This document shows, piece by piece, positions 23,745 to 32,618 of a stretch of DNA of 49,928 nucleotides. The first letter of the stretch is position 1, and each line of letters starts with the position of its first letter. The position numbers were made by a program, and so were the translations under genes. The stretch lies in the NCBI RefSeq assembly GCF_937881195.1, contig NZ_CALGFC010000016.1, forward strand, positions 1-49,928, read 5' to 3'. The stretch is from an uncultured Methanobrevibacter sp. GTDB lineage: Archaea; Methanobacteriota; Methanobacteria; Methanobacteriales; Methanobacteriaceae. The notes below the pieces were generated by a model. The model searched no databases. It had not been told where the DNA came from and was given only the letters and a program-made list of their open reading frames with translations.

Positions 23745-25397
23745 TTACCCTTTAAACATAGATTTAATTCTCTCAACAGTATCAATATCAGATAATCCTT
23801 TATCTTCTCTAATTCTTTTAACAACGGGGAACCTTAAAGAGTATCCTGCTTCATATTCAGGACTTTTAACTATTTCACTATACGCGATTTCTAAAATTAT
23901 TTTTGGTTCGACCTGTATTTTTGTTCCTTTTTCTACAATTTTATATTTATTCATTAGTTCGGTTAATTCTGCTAGTGTTTCATCATCTAAACCTGTAGCT
24001 ACATGGGCTAATGTTTTTAATTGATCATTTTCATCAATTAAAGCTACTTTATATGAACCAATAAAATTAGCTCTTTTTCCAACACCATAAGTTCCACCTA
24101 CTACTACAACATCTAATGTTTCAGGTTCTGCTTTAAATTTTAACATTTTTTTTCCACGTATTCCAGGAATATAAGGTTCTTTTGGATTTTTGATCATAAT
24201 TCCTTCATGTCCTTCAGATATGGATTTATTAAACAGGTTTTCTGCATCTGAAACATTTTCCATAGTAACTTTAACCATATCACTTAGATTTATCTGCTCT
24301 TTTTCAATATTAACAATCGATTCAAGTGTTTTTCTCCTTAAATCTAATGGTTTGTCTATCATAGATTCTTTATAATAAAGAAGATCGAAAAGATATAGTT
24401 TTAAGGGCACATCTTCAATTGCCTTTTCAATATTATATTTTCTTCTTACTCTTTGCAACATGTACTGGAAAGAAATAGGCTTATTATTTTTTGTAGCTAT
24501 TATTTCTCCTTCAGCTATAAAATCATGATCTGGAAATGTTTCTCTTATGTAATCCACCATTTCTGGGATTGCTTTACTTATATTTTCCAGTCTTCGAGTA
24601 AATAAATTTATTTCATTATTTTTCTTATGAATTTGTACTCTTATTCCATCATATTTTGTTTCACAAATTGCTTCTCCCATTTCTTCAACACTTATGGCTA
24701 TACCTTCTGAAAGTTGGGCCAACATTGGTTTAACTGGTTTTCCAGGACTTAAATTTAATTTTTTAAGGCCATATTCTCCTTCTTTCTTTGCAACTTTCGC
24801 TACTAGGCCTAAATCATTAGTCAACATATGGGCTCTATCTGCTATGGATTTTTCTACTTTAAATGCTTCTGAGATTGCATCTCGAACTATTCCTTCTCCA
24901 ACTCCAAGTCTAAGCTCTTCAATTATTGTCCTAGAGATATATTTTGCTTCAGTTGCTGTAGCAGAAGATAATAATTCAAGAACAATCGCAATTTTTCTAT
25001 TAGTAGATCTATCTCCTGAAATTTTAGCTAATTTACGGAGATTATTAAATACAAAATCTATTTCAAGAGGCTTAGAAAAAAAAGTTGTTTGAGATTTACT
25101 TTTATAAAGCTCTTCAGCAGCTCCACCAATATCACCTTGTTCTCTGACTTGATCTTCTACTTTGTTTACTGGAACTCCAACAACATTAGCTATTGCTTTC
25201 ATAAGTAATTTATCAGCTAAACCCTGCTCTTCTTCACACCAGGGAGGAAATACTGTACCAAGAGTCATGAGAACGACTTTAGGGAGAGTTTCAATATCTA
25301 ATTCTTTAAAAAATTCAGATAAGATGCTTGTTTTTTCCAATCTTTTTGTTGTTGCAGCTAATGATTCGTATACATCAACTAATTTTTGATATTTCAT
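23745..25397 (-). CDS. lig: ATP-dependent DNA ligase
   Basis: This is the archaeal replicative DNA ligase, which seals Okazaki fragments and nicks by way of an enzyme-AMP intermediate. The 550-residue protein has an N-terminal DNA-binding domain (~1-210), the nucleotidyltransferase core with the adenylated Lys248 in ETKYDGIR, further motifs (FTRRLENIS, IAEGEIIA, EGIMIKNP, MLKFK) and a C-terminal OB-fold ending LRFPVVKRIREDKG. Length and order are standard for euryarchaeal Lig. AAGGAT precedes the ATG. It may bind PCNA, but no clear PIP box is visible. Confidence 0.96.
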   Translation of the reverse strand: MKYQKLVDVYESLAATTKRLEKTSILSEFFKELDIETLPKVVLMTLGTVFPPWCEEEQGLADKLLMKAIANVVGVPVNKVEDQVREQGDIGGAAEELYKSKSQTTFFSKPLEIDFVFNNLRKLAKISGDRSTNRKIAIVLELLSSATATEAKYISRTIIEELRLGVGEGIVRDAISEAFKVEKSIADRAHMLTNDLGLVAKVAKKEGEYGLKKLNLSPGKPVKPMLAQLSEGIAISVEEMGEAICETKYDGIRVQIHKKNNEINLFTRRLENISKAIPEMVDYIRETFPDHDFIAEGEIIATKNNKPISFQYMLQRVRRKYNIEKAIEDVPLKLYLFDLLYYKESMIDKPLDLRRKTLESIVNIEKEQINLSDMVKVTMENVSDAENLFNKSISEGHEGIMIKNPKEPYIPGIRGKKMLKFKAEPETLDVVVVGGTYGVGKRANFIGSYKVALIDENDQLKTLAHVATGLDDETLAELTELMNKYKIVEKGTKIQVEPKIILEIAYSEIVKSPEYEAGYSLRFPVVKRIREDKGLSDIDTVERIKSMFKG

Positions 25398-25821
25398 TTT
25401 ATCCTTCTTAAGTAAAAGTTTATTAAATATTTTTTAATATATAAACATTTATTTTCATTTTTTAACAATTATAGTAGTTAATATGGTCTTATTGACTATT
25501 TATTTATTTCCAAATTTTGAATTTAATTTAAGAATAATTTTAACTTATATGATATTATAATTATATAATGATAAATTTAATGATTAATAGTTATATAATT
25601 AATAATATTAGCTATAATCTTTAAAATATTAATTATATAAGTTATATATTAATTATATATTTTAAATATTAGTCATATAAGTTATATACTAATTTTTTTA
25701 TTGTTTTAAATATTAATTTTAGATAGGATTTGTTATTAAAAATAAACATGATTATTAAATAAGGGTTTTATTACAAAAATAAAAAATGAGTTTATATTAA
25801 ATTTAGATTTTATTTATTTTG
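25398..25821. other. noncoding AT spacer upstream of lig
   Basis: No gene is seen. Words of the type AATTATATAAGTTATATA recur loosely at about 25590-25700. The promoter of lig presumably lies here but cannot be chosen among the many TATA-like stretches. Confidence 0.45.
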
Positions 25822-25838
25822 CAAAACTTTATATATAA
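25822..25838 (+). promoter_or_regulatory. strong BRE/TATA promoter
   Basis: CAAAACTTTATATATAA is one of the best promoter matches in the window. The predicted start is near 25860. ATTGTTC (25855-25861) and GAACAAT (25883-25889) form a perfect 7-bp inverted repeat right at and after that start, well placed for a repressor or for an RNA hairpin. Confidence 0.6.
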
Positions 25839-25936
25839 TTATATGTAAATTAATATTGTTCATATAATATTTAGTCATAATAGAACAATTATATGATCAT
25901 TTTTTTTAAATTTAGAACATATTTAAGGTGCAAGAA

Positions 25937-26029
25937 ATGGAAGCAAAAAGCGATATTGACATAGAAGATCCCGATCGATTGGGTAATTTGGAGAATGTCA
26001 GATTTAAATTTTGTTTTTCAATGTTTTAG
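25937..26029 (+). CDS. 30-codon reading frame (leader peptide or gene remnant)
   Basis: AAGGTG six bases before an ATG begins a 30-residue product, MEAKSDIDIEDPDRLGNLEN followed by a Phe-rich end. The first 20 codons look coding: higher GC, acidic and polar residues, no AT drift. T-tracts (26031-26038 and 26051-26057) follow the stop and could end the transcript. With its own promoter this is either a leader peptide upstream of mgtA, 360 bases away, a short independent protein, or the intact 5' end of a gene whose body was lost. I do not recognise the sequence. Confidence 0.45.
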   Translation: MEAKSDIDIEDPDRLGNLENVRFKFCFSMF

Positions 26030-26098
26030 TTTTTTTTCTTTAAATTACCTTTTTTTGAGTGGTTAAATAAATTTATTTTTAGCCTATTTAATTTTCTT

Positions 26099-26305
26099 AT
26101 TATGTTTCATATAAAAATAATTTATCTATTTTAGATTTTTAGACTTTTAGATAAATGATTATAATTTTTTATCTAAAATTTAACTTAATTATATAATTAA
26201 TTAAAAATCTAAATTATTTAATATTAATTTATAATTATATTGTATCATGGTTTATTATATTCTATTATATTTTATTTATAATGATTATATTATATGAAAC
26301 ATAAT
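26099..26305. mobile_element. MITE-like element with 16-bp terminal inverted repeats
   Basis: ATTATGTTTCATATAA (26099-26114) and its exact reverse complement (26290-26305) bound a 207-bp AT-rich segment. Two further inverted repeats lie inside: TTTTAGATAAA/TTTATCTAAAA (26145-26155 and 26168-26178) and TTTAGATTTTTA with its complement (26130-26141 and 26202-26213). There is no coding capacity and no clear target-site duplication beyond possible TT. It may be a non-autonomous transposon remnant, or a long structured leader of mgtA, whose ATG is 83 bases downstream. No second copy is present in the window. Confidence 0.4.
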
Positions 26306-26388
26306 TTACATTAATTAGCTACTTAATATTTATTTTCTGTTAAATTCTATGTCTAATTCTTTAGCTTTGATTTAAAGGAGAATAGACA

Positions 26389-29082
26389 ATGAAAAAACTA
26401 ACTAAATCAAATAAAAAAATAAAAAATAAGCAAAGCGAGTATTCAGTTAGGAGACTTATTAATGCATCAAAATCTAACACAGAAGATATATTAAAGGAAT
26501 ATGGAAACACTTCTGAAGGTTATGATGAATTAATGGCTGAAAAAATGAGAGAAAAATATGGTGAAAATGTTATATCACACCAAAAAGAAAATTCATTAAT
26601 AAAAAGAATTTTTAAGTCTTTTATAAATCCTTTTACTTTAATACTAATCTTTTTGGCAATCATGTCTTTTATCATGGATGTTTTGATGGCCAGCCCTGGA
26701 GAACAAGATTATACTGCAGTCGTAATTGTGCTTACAATGGTTGCAATTAGTGGAATATTGAGGTTTGTACAAGAAACAAGATCTAATAATTCTGCAAAGG
26801 AACTTGCCTCTATGGTTGAGACTACAACTGCTATTGAAAGAAAAGGTAAAGGAAAAATAGAACTTCCTCTTGAAGAAGTTGTGATTGGAGACATTATTCA
26901 TTTAGCTGCAGGAGATATGATTCCCGCTGATGTAAGAATTATCTCATCAAAAGATTTATTTTTAAGTCAATCATCATTAACTGGTGAAAGTGAACCTATT
27001 GAAAAGTTTGTTGAAGATGATCACATAGCAATAGATGAAAAAACATTATTTGACATTAAAAATTTAGCTTTTATGGGTAGTACAGTAGAAAGTGGTACTG
27101 CCAAATGTATTGTCATTGCAGTTGGTAATGAAACTAATTTTGGATCAATGGCAGAAAATGTTTCAGTTAAAAAAGAGAAAACAAGTTTTGATAAAGGAAT
27201 TAACTCTGTTTCATGGGTACTTATTCGTTTCATGGCAGTTATGGTTCCAGTTATATTTTTTATCAATGGATTTACTAAAGGTGATTGGTTAGAAGCACTT
27301 TTATTCGGAATTTCAATTGCTGTGGGACTAACTCCTGAAATGCTACCAATGATAGTTACAACTAACCTTGCAAAAGGTGCTGTTAAAATGGCAAAGAATA
27401 ATGTCATTGTAAAGAGCCTCAATACAATACAAAATTTTGGTGCAATGGATGTATTATGTACTGATAAAACAGGCACATTAACCCAAGATAAAGTTGTTTT
27501 AGAACTTTATTTAGATATCCATGGTAATGAAGATGATAGAATTTTAAGACATGCCTTTTTAAATAGCTATTATCAAACGGGTCTTAAAAATCTCATGGAT
27601 GCAGCTATATTAGATCATGTTGGTGAAGAAGAAATAAGTCCATTAACAACAAAATATGCTAAAGTTGATGAAATACCATTTGACTTTAATCGTCGACGTA
27701 TGAGTATTGTTATTCAAGATAAAAGTGGAAAAACTCAGATGATAACAAAAGGGGCAGTTGAAGAAATGTTAGATATTTCTTCAGTTGTTGAATATAAAGA
27801 TAAAATAGAACCATTAACTGATGAAATAAGAAATGAAATTTTGGATACTGTAACAGAACTAAATAATAAGGGAATGAGAGTTATCGCTGTAGCTCAAAAA
27901 AATCACCCATCTGAAGTAGGTGTTTTTTCAGTTGCTGATGAATCTGAAATGTGTTTAATGGGATATCTTGCATTTTTAGATCCTCCTAAAGAAAGTGCAA
28001 AAGAAGCACTAAAAGCTTTAAAAGACCATGGGGTAGATGTTAAAATTTTAAGTGGTGATAATGAAGCAGTTACTAAATCTGTCTGTATTCAAGTAGGAAT
28101 AGAACATCCAAATGTTATAAGTGGTATTGATCTTGAAAAGATGAATGATGAAGAAGTCTCTTTTGTTGCTAAAAATAATAATATTTTTGCTAAGCTTTCA
28201 CCAAATCAGAAAACCATGTTGGTTTCACATTTACGTGAACAAAATCATGTAGTCGGATTTTTAGGAGATGGAATAAATGATGCAGGAGCAATTAATGAAT
28301 CTGATGTAGGAATTTCTGTTGATACTGCAGTTGATATATCTAAAGAATCAGCAGATATTATATTACTTAAAAAAGATTTAATGATATTAGAAGAAGGTGT
28401 TATTGAAGGTAGAAGAACCTTTGGAAATATAATTAAGTATATTAAGATGACTGCAAGCTCAAACTTTGGTAATATGTTCTCAGTGTTAGTAGCTAGTATA
28501 TTCCTACCATTCTTGCCTATGCTTCCTTTGCAACTATTAATGTTAAATCTAATATATGATATTTCTTGTGTTTCTTTACCTTGGGATAGAGTAGATGAAG
28601 AATATCTCGAAAAACCAAGAAAATGGGATGCATCATCAATAGGAAAATTCATGCTATACATTGGACCAACAAGCTCAGTTTTCGATCTTACTACATATGC
28701 ATTGATGTTTTTCATCATTTGTCCAGCTGTTTTAGGTGGAAATTATGGAGCTGCAGGTGTTAGCTCTGTTGCATTTATGGCATTATTTAATGCAGGATGG
28801 TTTGTAGAATCTTTATGGTCCCAGACCCTTGTTATTCATGCATTAAGAACTCCAAAACTACCATTCATAGAAAGTAGAGCATCATTAAAAGTAATATTAG
28901 TAACAAGTTTAGGTATTGCTGTAGGAACAATTTTGCCATTTACCGGTGTTGGAGCAGTTTTAGGTATGCTTCCACTTCCATGGTTTTATTTCCCTTGGTT
29001 AATAGCTACAATGGTTGGCTATATGGTTTTAGCTACTTTGATGAAAAAAGTATTTATTAAGAAATTTGGAGAACTCCATTAA
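26389..29082 (+). CDS. mgtA: magnesium-importing P-type ATPase, MgtA type (P3B)
   Basis: MgtA-type pumps carry Mg2+ into the cell at the expense of ATP. The 897-residue protein contains the P-type motifs: TGES in the actuator domain, DKTGTLTQ with phospho-Asp359, KGAVEEML in the nucleotide domain and GDGINDAGA in the hinge. About ten membrane segments are present, and VGLTPEMLPMIV in segment 4 is the MgtA/MgtB signature that separates it from Ca2+ and H+ pumps. AAAGGAG precedes the ATG. It is a single-gene unit followed by a T-tract terminator. Upstream lies a short transcript and a strongly folded 207-bp element, which could regulate it in response to Mg2+. Bacterial MgtA looks very similar, so ancient transfer is possible. 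Confidence 0.95.
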   Translation: MKKLTKSNKKIKNKQSEYSVRRLINASKSNTEDILKEYGNTSEGYDELMAEKMREKYGENVISHQKENSLIKRIFKSFINPFTLILIFLAIMSFIMDVLMASPGEQDYTAVVIVLTMVAISGILRFVQETRSNNSAKELASMVETTTAIERKGKGKIELPLEEVVIGDIIHLAAGDMIPADVRIISSKDLFLSQSSLTGESEPIEKFVEDDHIAIDEKTLFDIKNLAFMGSTVESGTAKCIVIAVGNETNFGSMAENVSVKKEKTSFDKGINSVSWVLIRFMAVMVPVIFFINGFTKGDWLEALLFGISIAVGLTPEMLPMIVTTNLAKGAVKMAKNNVIVKSLNTIQNFGAMDVLCTDKTGTLTQDKVVLELYLDIHGNEDDRILRHAFLNSYYQTGLKNLMDAAILDHVGEEEISPLTTKYAKVDEIPFDFNRRRMSIVIQDKSGKTQMITKGAVEEMLDISSVVEYKDKIEPLTDEIRNEILDTVTELNNKGMRVIAVAQKNHPSEVGVFSVADESEMCLMGYLAFLDPPKESAKEALKALKDHGVDVKILSGDNEAVTKSVCIQVGIEHPNVISGIDLEKMNDEEVSFVAKNNNIFAKLSPNQKTMLVSHLREQNHVVGFLGDGINDAGAINESDVGISVDTAVDISKESADIILLKKDLMILEEGVIEGRRTFGNIIKYIKMTASSNFGNMFSVLVASIFLPFLPMLPLQLLMLNLIYDISCVSLPWDRVDEEYLEKPRKWDASSIGKFMLYIGPTSSVFDLTTYALMFFIICPAVLGGNYGAAGVSSVAFMALFNAGWFVESLWSQTLVIHALRTPKLPFIESRASLKVILVTSLGIAVGTILPFTGVGAVLGMLPLPWFYFPWLIATMVGYMVLATLMKKVFIKKFGELH

Positions 29083-29090
29083 AAAACTTA

Positions 29091-29105
29091 TTTTTTATTT
29101 TTTTT
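29091..29105 (+). terminator. T-tract terminator after mgtA
   Basis: A 15-base run of T broken by one A begins eight bases after the mgtA stop, with another T7 run near 29127. Archaeal RNA polymerase stops at such tracts without needing a hairpin. Confidence 0.6.
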
Positions 29106-29376
29106 AAATTTATTATATTTTATTATTTTTTTAAATTCATTTAAAAATCTTTTAAATTATAAATTTATAAAAATTATTTATAAAATTCCAATTTTTAAAT
29201 ATAATAATTTTGCAATGATAAATGATTTAATCGAAACAAAAGAATAGATTAATATCAATTAGAAATTAGGGAATAAATAAAAATTTAATAAAAATCTAAA
29301 ATTATAGATTAAAATAAATTTAAAATAAAAAATATGGTTAATAAAAAATATTAAAAAATGAGTGTTATAAATGTCC

Positions 29377-29865
29377 TTAAATTATTTGTTCAAACCTTTC
29401 TGCATCAACTTTACAGATTGGACATTTATTTGGAGGTTTTGGTCTGCTACATAAGTATCCACAGGCTTTACATCTCCATACAGGAAATTCTAATTTTAAT
29501 GAAGAGATATCTTTTTTGTTTGAGGATTCATCTATTTCTTTTTTCTTTTCTAATTCTTTTAATCTTCTATCTGGAATTGAACTCAACTTTTTTTTACCGT
29601 CTAAAACTTCTTGGGTAACATAAAGTGCACAAAAGCATGCTCCATAATCATTTAAATCAGCATCTCTGTAATCACAAGGACATATTAAATCAAGATCCTT
29701 GTCTTTTTCTCCTGATGCTAATCTACAAGGACAAGCACCATAACCATATCTTTCAATGTTAACATCAATGTTTTCAAGTAACATTTCAACAAATTCCACA
29801 TCCTCATTGATATTATAACCAGAAGATTCTGCTTCTTTTTTAAAATTATCATAAGCTTGACCCAT
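29377..29865 (-). CDS. ferredoxin:thioredoxin reductase catalytic subunit fused to a rubredoxin-like domain
   Basis: Residues ~1-95 are an FTR catalytic chain: CPC (45-47), CPC (62-64) and CFC (77-79) hold the 4Fe-4S cluster and the active disulfide. In plant FTR the last motif is CHC; here Phe replaces the His that helps catalysis. A charged linker (~96-125) leads to a rubredoxin-like domain with CKAC (132-135) and CPIC (148-151), plus an extra Cys139. The extra domain could pass electrons to or from the cluster without a variable subunit, none of which is seen nearby. AGAGGGAT precedes the ATG. A glutaredoxin-like protein encoded just upstream on the same strand is the likely disulfide substrate. 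Confidence 0.9.
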   Translation of the reverse strand: MGQAYDNFKKEAESSGYNINEDVEFVEMLLENIDVNIERYGYGACPCRLASGEKDKDLDLICPCDYRDADLNDYGACFCALYVTQEVLDGKKKLSSIPDRRLKELEKKKEIDESSNKKDISSLKLEFPVWRCKACGYLCSRPKPPNKCPICKVDAERFEQII

Positions 29866-29912
29866 TTAAATCCCTCTTTAAAACTATAAATATAATTCTT
29901 ATTGTATCTGAC

Positions 29913-29954
29913 TAGTTAGCTAACTAATATCATAATATGACTTAATGATTAAGT
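29913..29954. promoter_or_regulatory. two palindromes upstream of the FTR gene
   Basis: TAGTTAGCTAACTA (29913-29926) is a perfect 14-bp palindrome, and ACTTAATGATTAAGT (29940-29954) is a perfect 6+6 inverted repeat around TGA. Both lie 48-90 bases before the FTR start, and a possible TATA (CATATTAT, minus strand, 29938-29931) falls between them. The layout resembles operators on either side of a promoter. Confidence 0.45.
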
Positions 29955-30137
29955 ATTTAATATCATTATCTAATATTTTTATTAATTAGTATTTGAGACA
30001 GTTATTAGTATTTAATATTAACTATTTAATATTTCATATTAATTATTTAATTTAAATATAAATTTATAATTTTTCAGTTATATTAAATAGTTTTATACAA
30101 AATACTAATATTTTAATTTTATAATAATTTATATTCT

Positions 30138-30416
30138 TTAACTTAGCTTTGACTTAATTTTATCTTCTTCAAATCCAATAATAACGTCAGAATTATCTAT
30201 TACTAATGTTGGAAATGAAATATCGGGATTATATTCTTTTAGAGCATTAACTACTTCTTCTCTTTCATCGCCAGATGTTAAATCAACATATATATAGTCA
30301 TATTCGACTCCAAGATCTTCAATTAACATTCTAGTTTTTTTACACCAACCACAAGTACTTAAAGCAAATAAAACAATATTTCCTTTTTTTTCTCCTTCAA
30401 CATGTTCTAAATCCAT
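30138..30416 (-). CDS. glutaredoxin/NrdH-redoxin-like protein
   Basis: The 92-residue protein is a small thioredoxin-fold disulfide carrier: STCGWCKKT gives the active CGWC at 22-25, with DYIYVDLTSGDEREEV and a FPTLVID cis-Pro loop behind it, and GFEEDKI at the C-terminus. The extra dozen N-terminal residues are polar and probably disordered. AAGGAAGTTAT precedes the ATG. It lies upstream of, and co-directional with, the FTR-rubredoxin gene (270-bp gap), so ferredoxin to FTR to this redoxin is a likely electron path. Targets could include ribonucleotide reductase or methanogenesis enzymes. Confidence 0.87.
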   Translation of the reverse strand: MDLEHVEGEKKGNIVLFALSTCGWCKKTRMLIEDLGVEYDYIYVDLTSGDEREEVVNALKEYNPDISFPTLVIDNSDVIIGFEEDKIKSKLS

Positions 30417-30659
30417 TTTATAACTTCCTTTTTATTAAATTTTCATTAAATTTTTATTTAATTATTTTTCATATATATTTACTAATTAAATTTTTAATAA
30501 TTTATTATTTAATAATATATTTATTATTTATATTATATTAATTTATTCTATTATTTCATTAATTATTATTTCATTGATTAATATTTTATTATTAATTGAA
30601 TAATAGCTATTTAAACTAATAATTAAAAGAATATAATAATTAAAAGAATATGCTACTTT

Positions 30660-31934
30660 TTAAAAGTCATCTTTAGCTATTCTAATTGCACAGTACTCTC
30701 CACACATAGAGCACATATTTTCTTCTTCTACAGGATAATTTTCCCTATATTTTTCGCATTTATCTCTATCAAATGCAAGCTCAAATTGTTTATTCCAATC
30801 AAATGTTTTTCTAGCTATTGCCATTTCTTTTTCTTTTTCCCATGCAGAATCCAATCCTTTTGCAACATCTGCTGCTTGAGCTGCTATTTTAGAAGCAATA
30901 ACTCCTTCTTTCACATCTTCAAGATTTGGAATTGAAAGATGTTCTGCAGGTGTGACATAACATAAGAAATTAGCTCCAGACTGTGCAGCTATTGCTCCTC
31001 CTATAGCAGAGGTAATATGATCGTATCCTGGGGCTAAATCAGTTACAATTGGTCCAAGAACATAAAATGGTGCACCATGACATAAAGTTTTTTGTATTTG
31101 CATATTAGATGCTATTTGGTTCATTGGGACATGTCCAGGACCTTCTACCATAGTTTGAACTGATGCATCTTGCGCTTTTTTTACCAAAGTCCCAAGATTT
31201 ACTAATTCTTGGATTTGTGAAATATCTGTTGCATCTTGAAGACAACCTGGACGCAAACCATCACCTAAACTTAATGTAATATCATATTCGTATGCTATTT
31301 CTAAAATATATTCATAATTATCATATAATGGATTTTCTTTATCATTGTGTAGTATCCAAGAGGCTAAAAAGGTCCCTCCTCTACTTACAATCCCCATGGT
31401 TCTTTTTGCATTTGATAATTTATTCACAAGGTCCCTATTTATACCACAATGGAGAGTCATAAAGTCAATACCCTCTTTTGCTTGATTTTCAATAGCCTTA
31501 AACATATCTTCTTCATTCATACTTGTTATAGGCTCGCCTCTTCTTTGCGTAGCTACACCTGCTTCATATATGGGTACTGTACCTATTGGGGCATTTATCT
31601 CATCTATAATTTTTTCTCTAAATTCATTAAGATTTGGTCCAGTACTCAAGTCCATTACTGCATCTGCACCATAGTGTACTGCTGTTTTAGCTTTTTCAAT
31701 TTCAAGAGGTAAATTTTCCATTTTGGATGATGAACCGATGTTTGCATTAATCTTTGTTTTTAAACCATCACCAATCCCACAGGGAGATGTTTCTCTGTTG
31801 ATATTTTTTGGTATGACAATTTTACCTGCGGCAATCATTTTTCTAATTTTTTCAGGAGAGATTTTCTCTTTTTTAGCTACAATTTTAACTTCTTTGGTTA
31901 TGTTGCCTTTTCTTGCTTCTGTCACTTGAGTCAA
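30660..31934 (-). CDS. thiC: phosphomethylpyrimidine synthase ThiC
   Basis: ThiC rearranges aminoimidazole ribotide into hydroxymethylpyrimidine phosphate for thiamine synthesis, using radical SAM chemistry. From a TTG at 31934 the protein has 424 residues, usual for archaeal ThiC. Visible are SPCGIGDGLKTKINANIGSS, AVMDLSTGP, TLHCGINRD, VEGPGHVPMNQI, LGPIVTDLAPGYDHI and the C-terminal CSMCGEYC that binds the cluster. GAGGT six bases before that TTG decides the start; an upstream TTG at 31961 precedes this signal. No thiamine riboswitch is recognisable upstream. TPP made here would serve the rubredoxin-TPP enzyme at 47971 among others. Confidence 0.95.
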   Translation of the reverse strand: MTQVTEARKGNITKEVKIVAKKEKISPEKIRKMIAAGKIVIPKNINRETSPCGIGDGLKTKINANIGSSSKMENLPLEIEKAKTAVHYGADAVMDLSTGPNLNEFREKIIDEINAPIGTVPIYEAGVATQRRGEPITSMNEEDMFKAIENQAKEGIDFMTLHCGINRDLVNKLSNAKRTMGIVSRGGTFLASWILHNDKENPLYDNYEYILEIAYEYDITLSLGDGLRPGCLQDATDISQIQELVNLGTLVKKAQDASVQTMVEGPGHVPMNQIASNMQIQKTLCHGAPFYVLGPIVTDLAPGYDHITSAIGGAIAAQSGANFLCYVTPAEHLSIPNLEDVKEGVIASKIAAQAADVAKGLDSAWEKEKEMAIARKTFDWNKQFELAFDRDKCEKYRENYPVEEENMCSMCGEYCAIRIAKDDF

Positions 31935-32010
31935 TTTAAATACCTCTTTTGATTTTATCAATTTATTCTGCTTTTATTAATATTTTGTTATTATTATTTT
32001 ATTTTATATC

Positions 32011-32070
32011 TTAATTACTATTTTTATTCTTAATTACTACTTTTATTCTTAATTACTATTTTTATTATTA
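32011..32070. repeat. three 19-bp tandem repeats upstream of thiC
   Basis: TTAATTACTATTTTTATTC at 32011-32029 repeats at 32030-32048 with one change and again from 32049 before decaying; 9-bp ATTCTTATT-type words continue near 32120-32155. This lies in the divergent spacer between thiC and the CBS gene. Confidence 0.8.
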
Positions 32071-32214
32071 TTTTTATCAGTATTTTTCATATTTATTTTA
32101 TTTGGGCTGTTTTTATTATATTTATTATTCTTATTATCTTTATTATTCTTATTTTTTATATTTTTCATTTTTAATATAATAATTTAATATATTAGTAAAA
32201 ACATAGTAATTATC

Positions 32215-32601
32215 ATGATTGAAGATTTATGTGCAAAAGATATAATGTTGACAGATATTATAGTTTCATCTCCAAATGATTTGGTAGCTGCTGCCAAACT
32301 TAAAATGGTTAGGGCAAATATTGGAGCTGTCCCTATTGTTGAAAATGATGAACTTGTGGGCCTAATAACTCATAGGGATGTTTTACTCGCAGGTAGCGAA
32401 GCTATGGGAATTAAAGTTAAAGATTTAATGAGTAAAAATCTATCTACAGTATCTGAATCAGTGAATATCAAAGAAATAAGTAGTATAATGGCTGAAACTG
32501 GATATCAACGAATTCCTGTTGTTGAAAATAAAAAATTAATTGGTTTGATTACTCAAAGCTGTATAATAAGGGCTGTTGCAGACAATATAGATAAAAAATA
32601 A
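32215..32601 (+). CDS. two-CBS-domain protein
   Basis: The 128-residue protein consists of two CBS motifs (about residues 5-60 and 64-124), each with the pattern VPIVENDELVGLITHRDVL or IPVVENKKLIGLITQ. CBS pairs bind AMP, ATP or SAM and act as energy or metabolite sensors. There is no attached effector domain. The start at 32215 lacks a strong Shine-Dalgarno sequence; TAATTAT is just upstream and a short leader is likely. It is divergent from thiC and converges on methanogenesis marker 8, ending 18 bases from it. The ligand cannot be read from the sequence. Confidence 0.9.
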   Translation: MIEDLCAKDIMLTDIIVSSPNDLVAAAKLKMVRANIGAVPIVENDELVGLITHRDVLLAGSEAMGIKVKDLMSKNLSTVSESVNIKEISSIMAETGYQRIPVVENKKLIGLITQSCIIRAVADNIDKK

Positions 32602-32618
32602 ATTTATGTATTAATTAT

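Noticed and set aside
24694..25092. 132-codon plus-strand frame inside the DNA ligase gene
   Set aside because: Antisense shadow of a conserved ligase region; Ser/Phe-rich composition typical of reverse-complement reading.
27021..27476. Long minus-strand frame (151 codons) inside mgtA
   Set aside because: Antisense shadow of conserved P-type ATPase motifs, with no independent domain or start signal.
29358..29618. Plus-strand 86-codon frame with hydrophobic product
   Set aside because: Lies antisense to the FTR-rubredoxin gene, whose Cys motifs are unmistakable.
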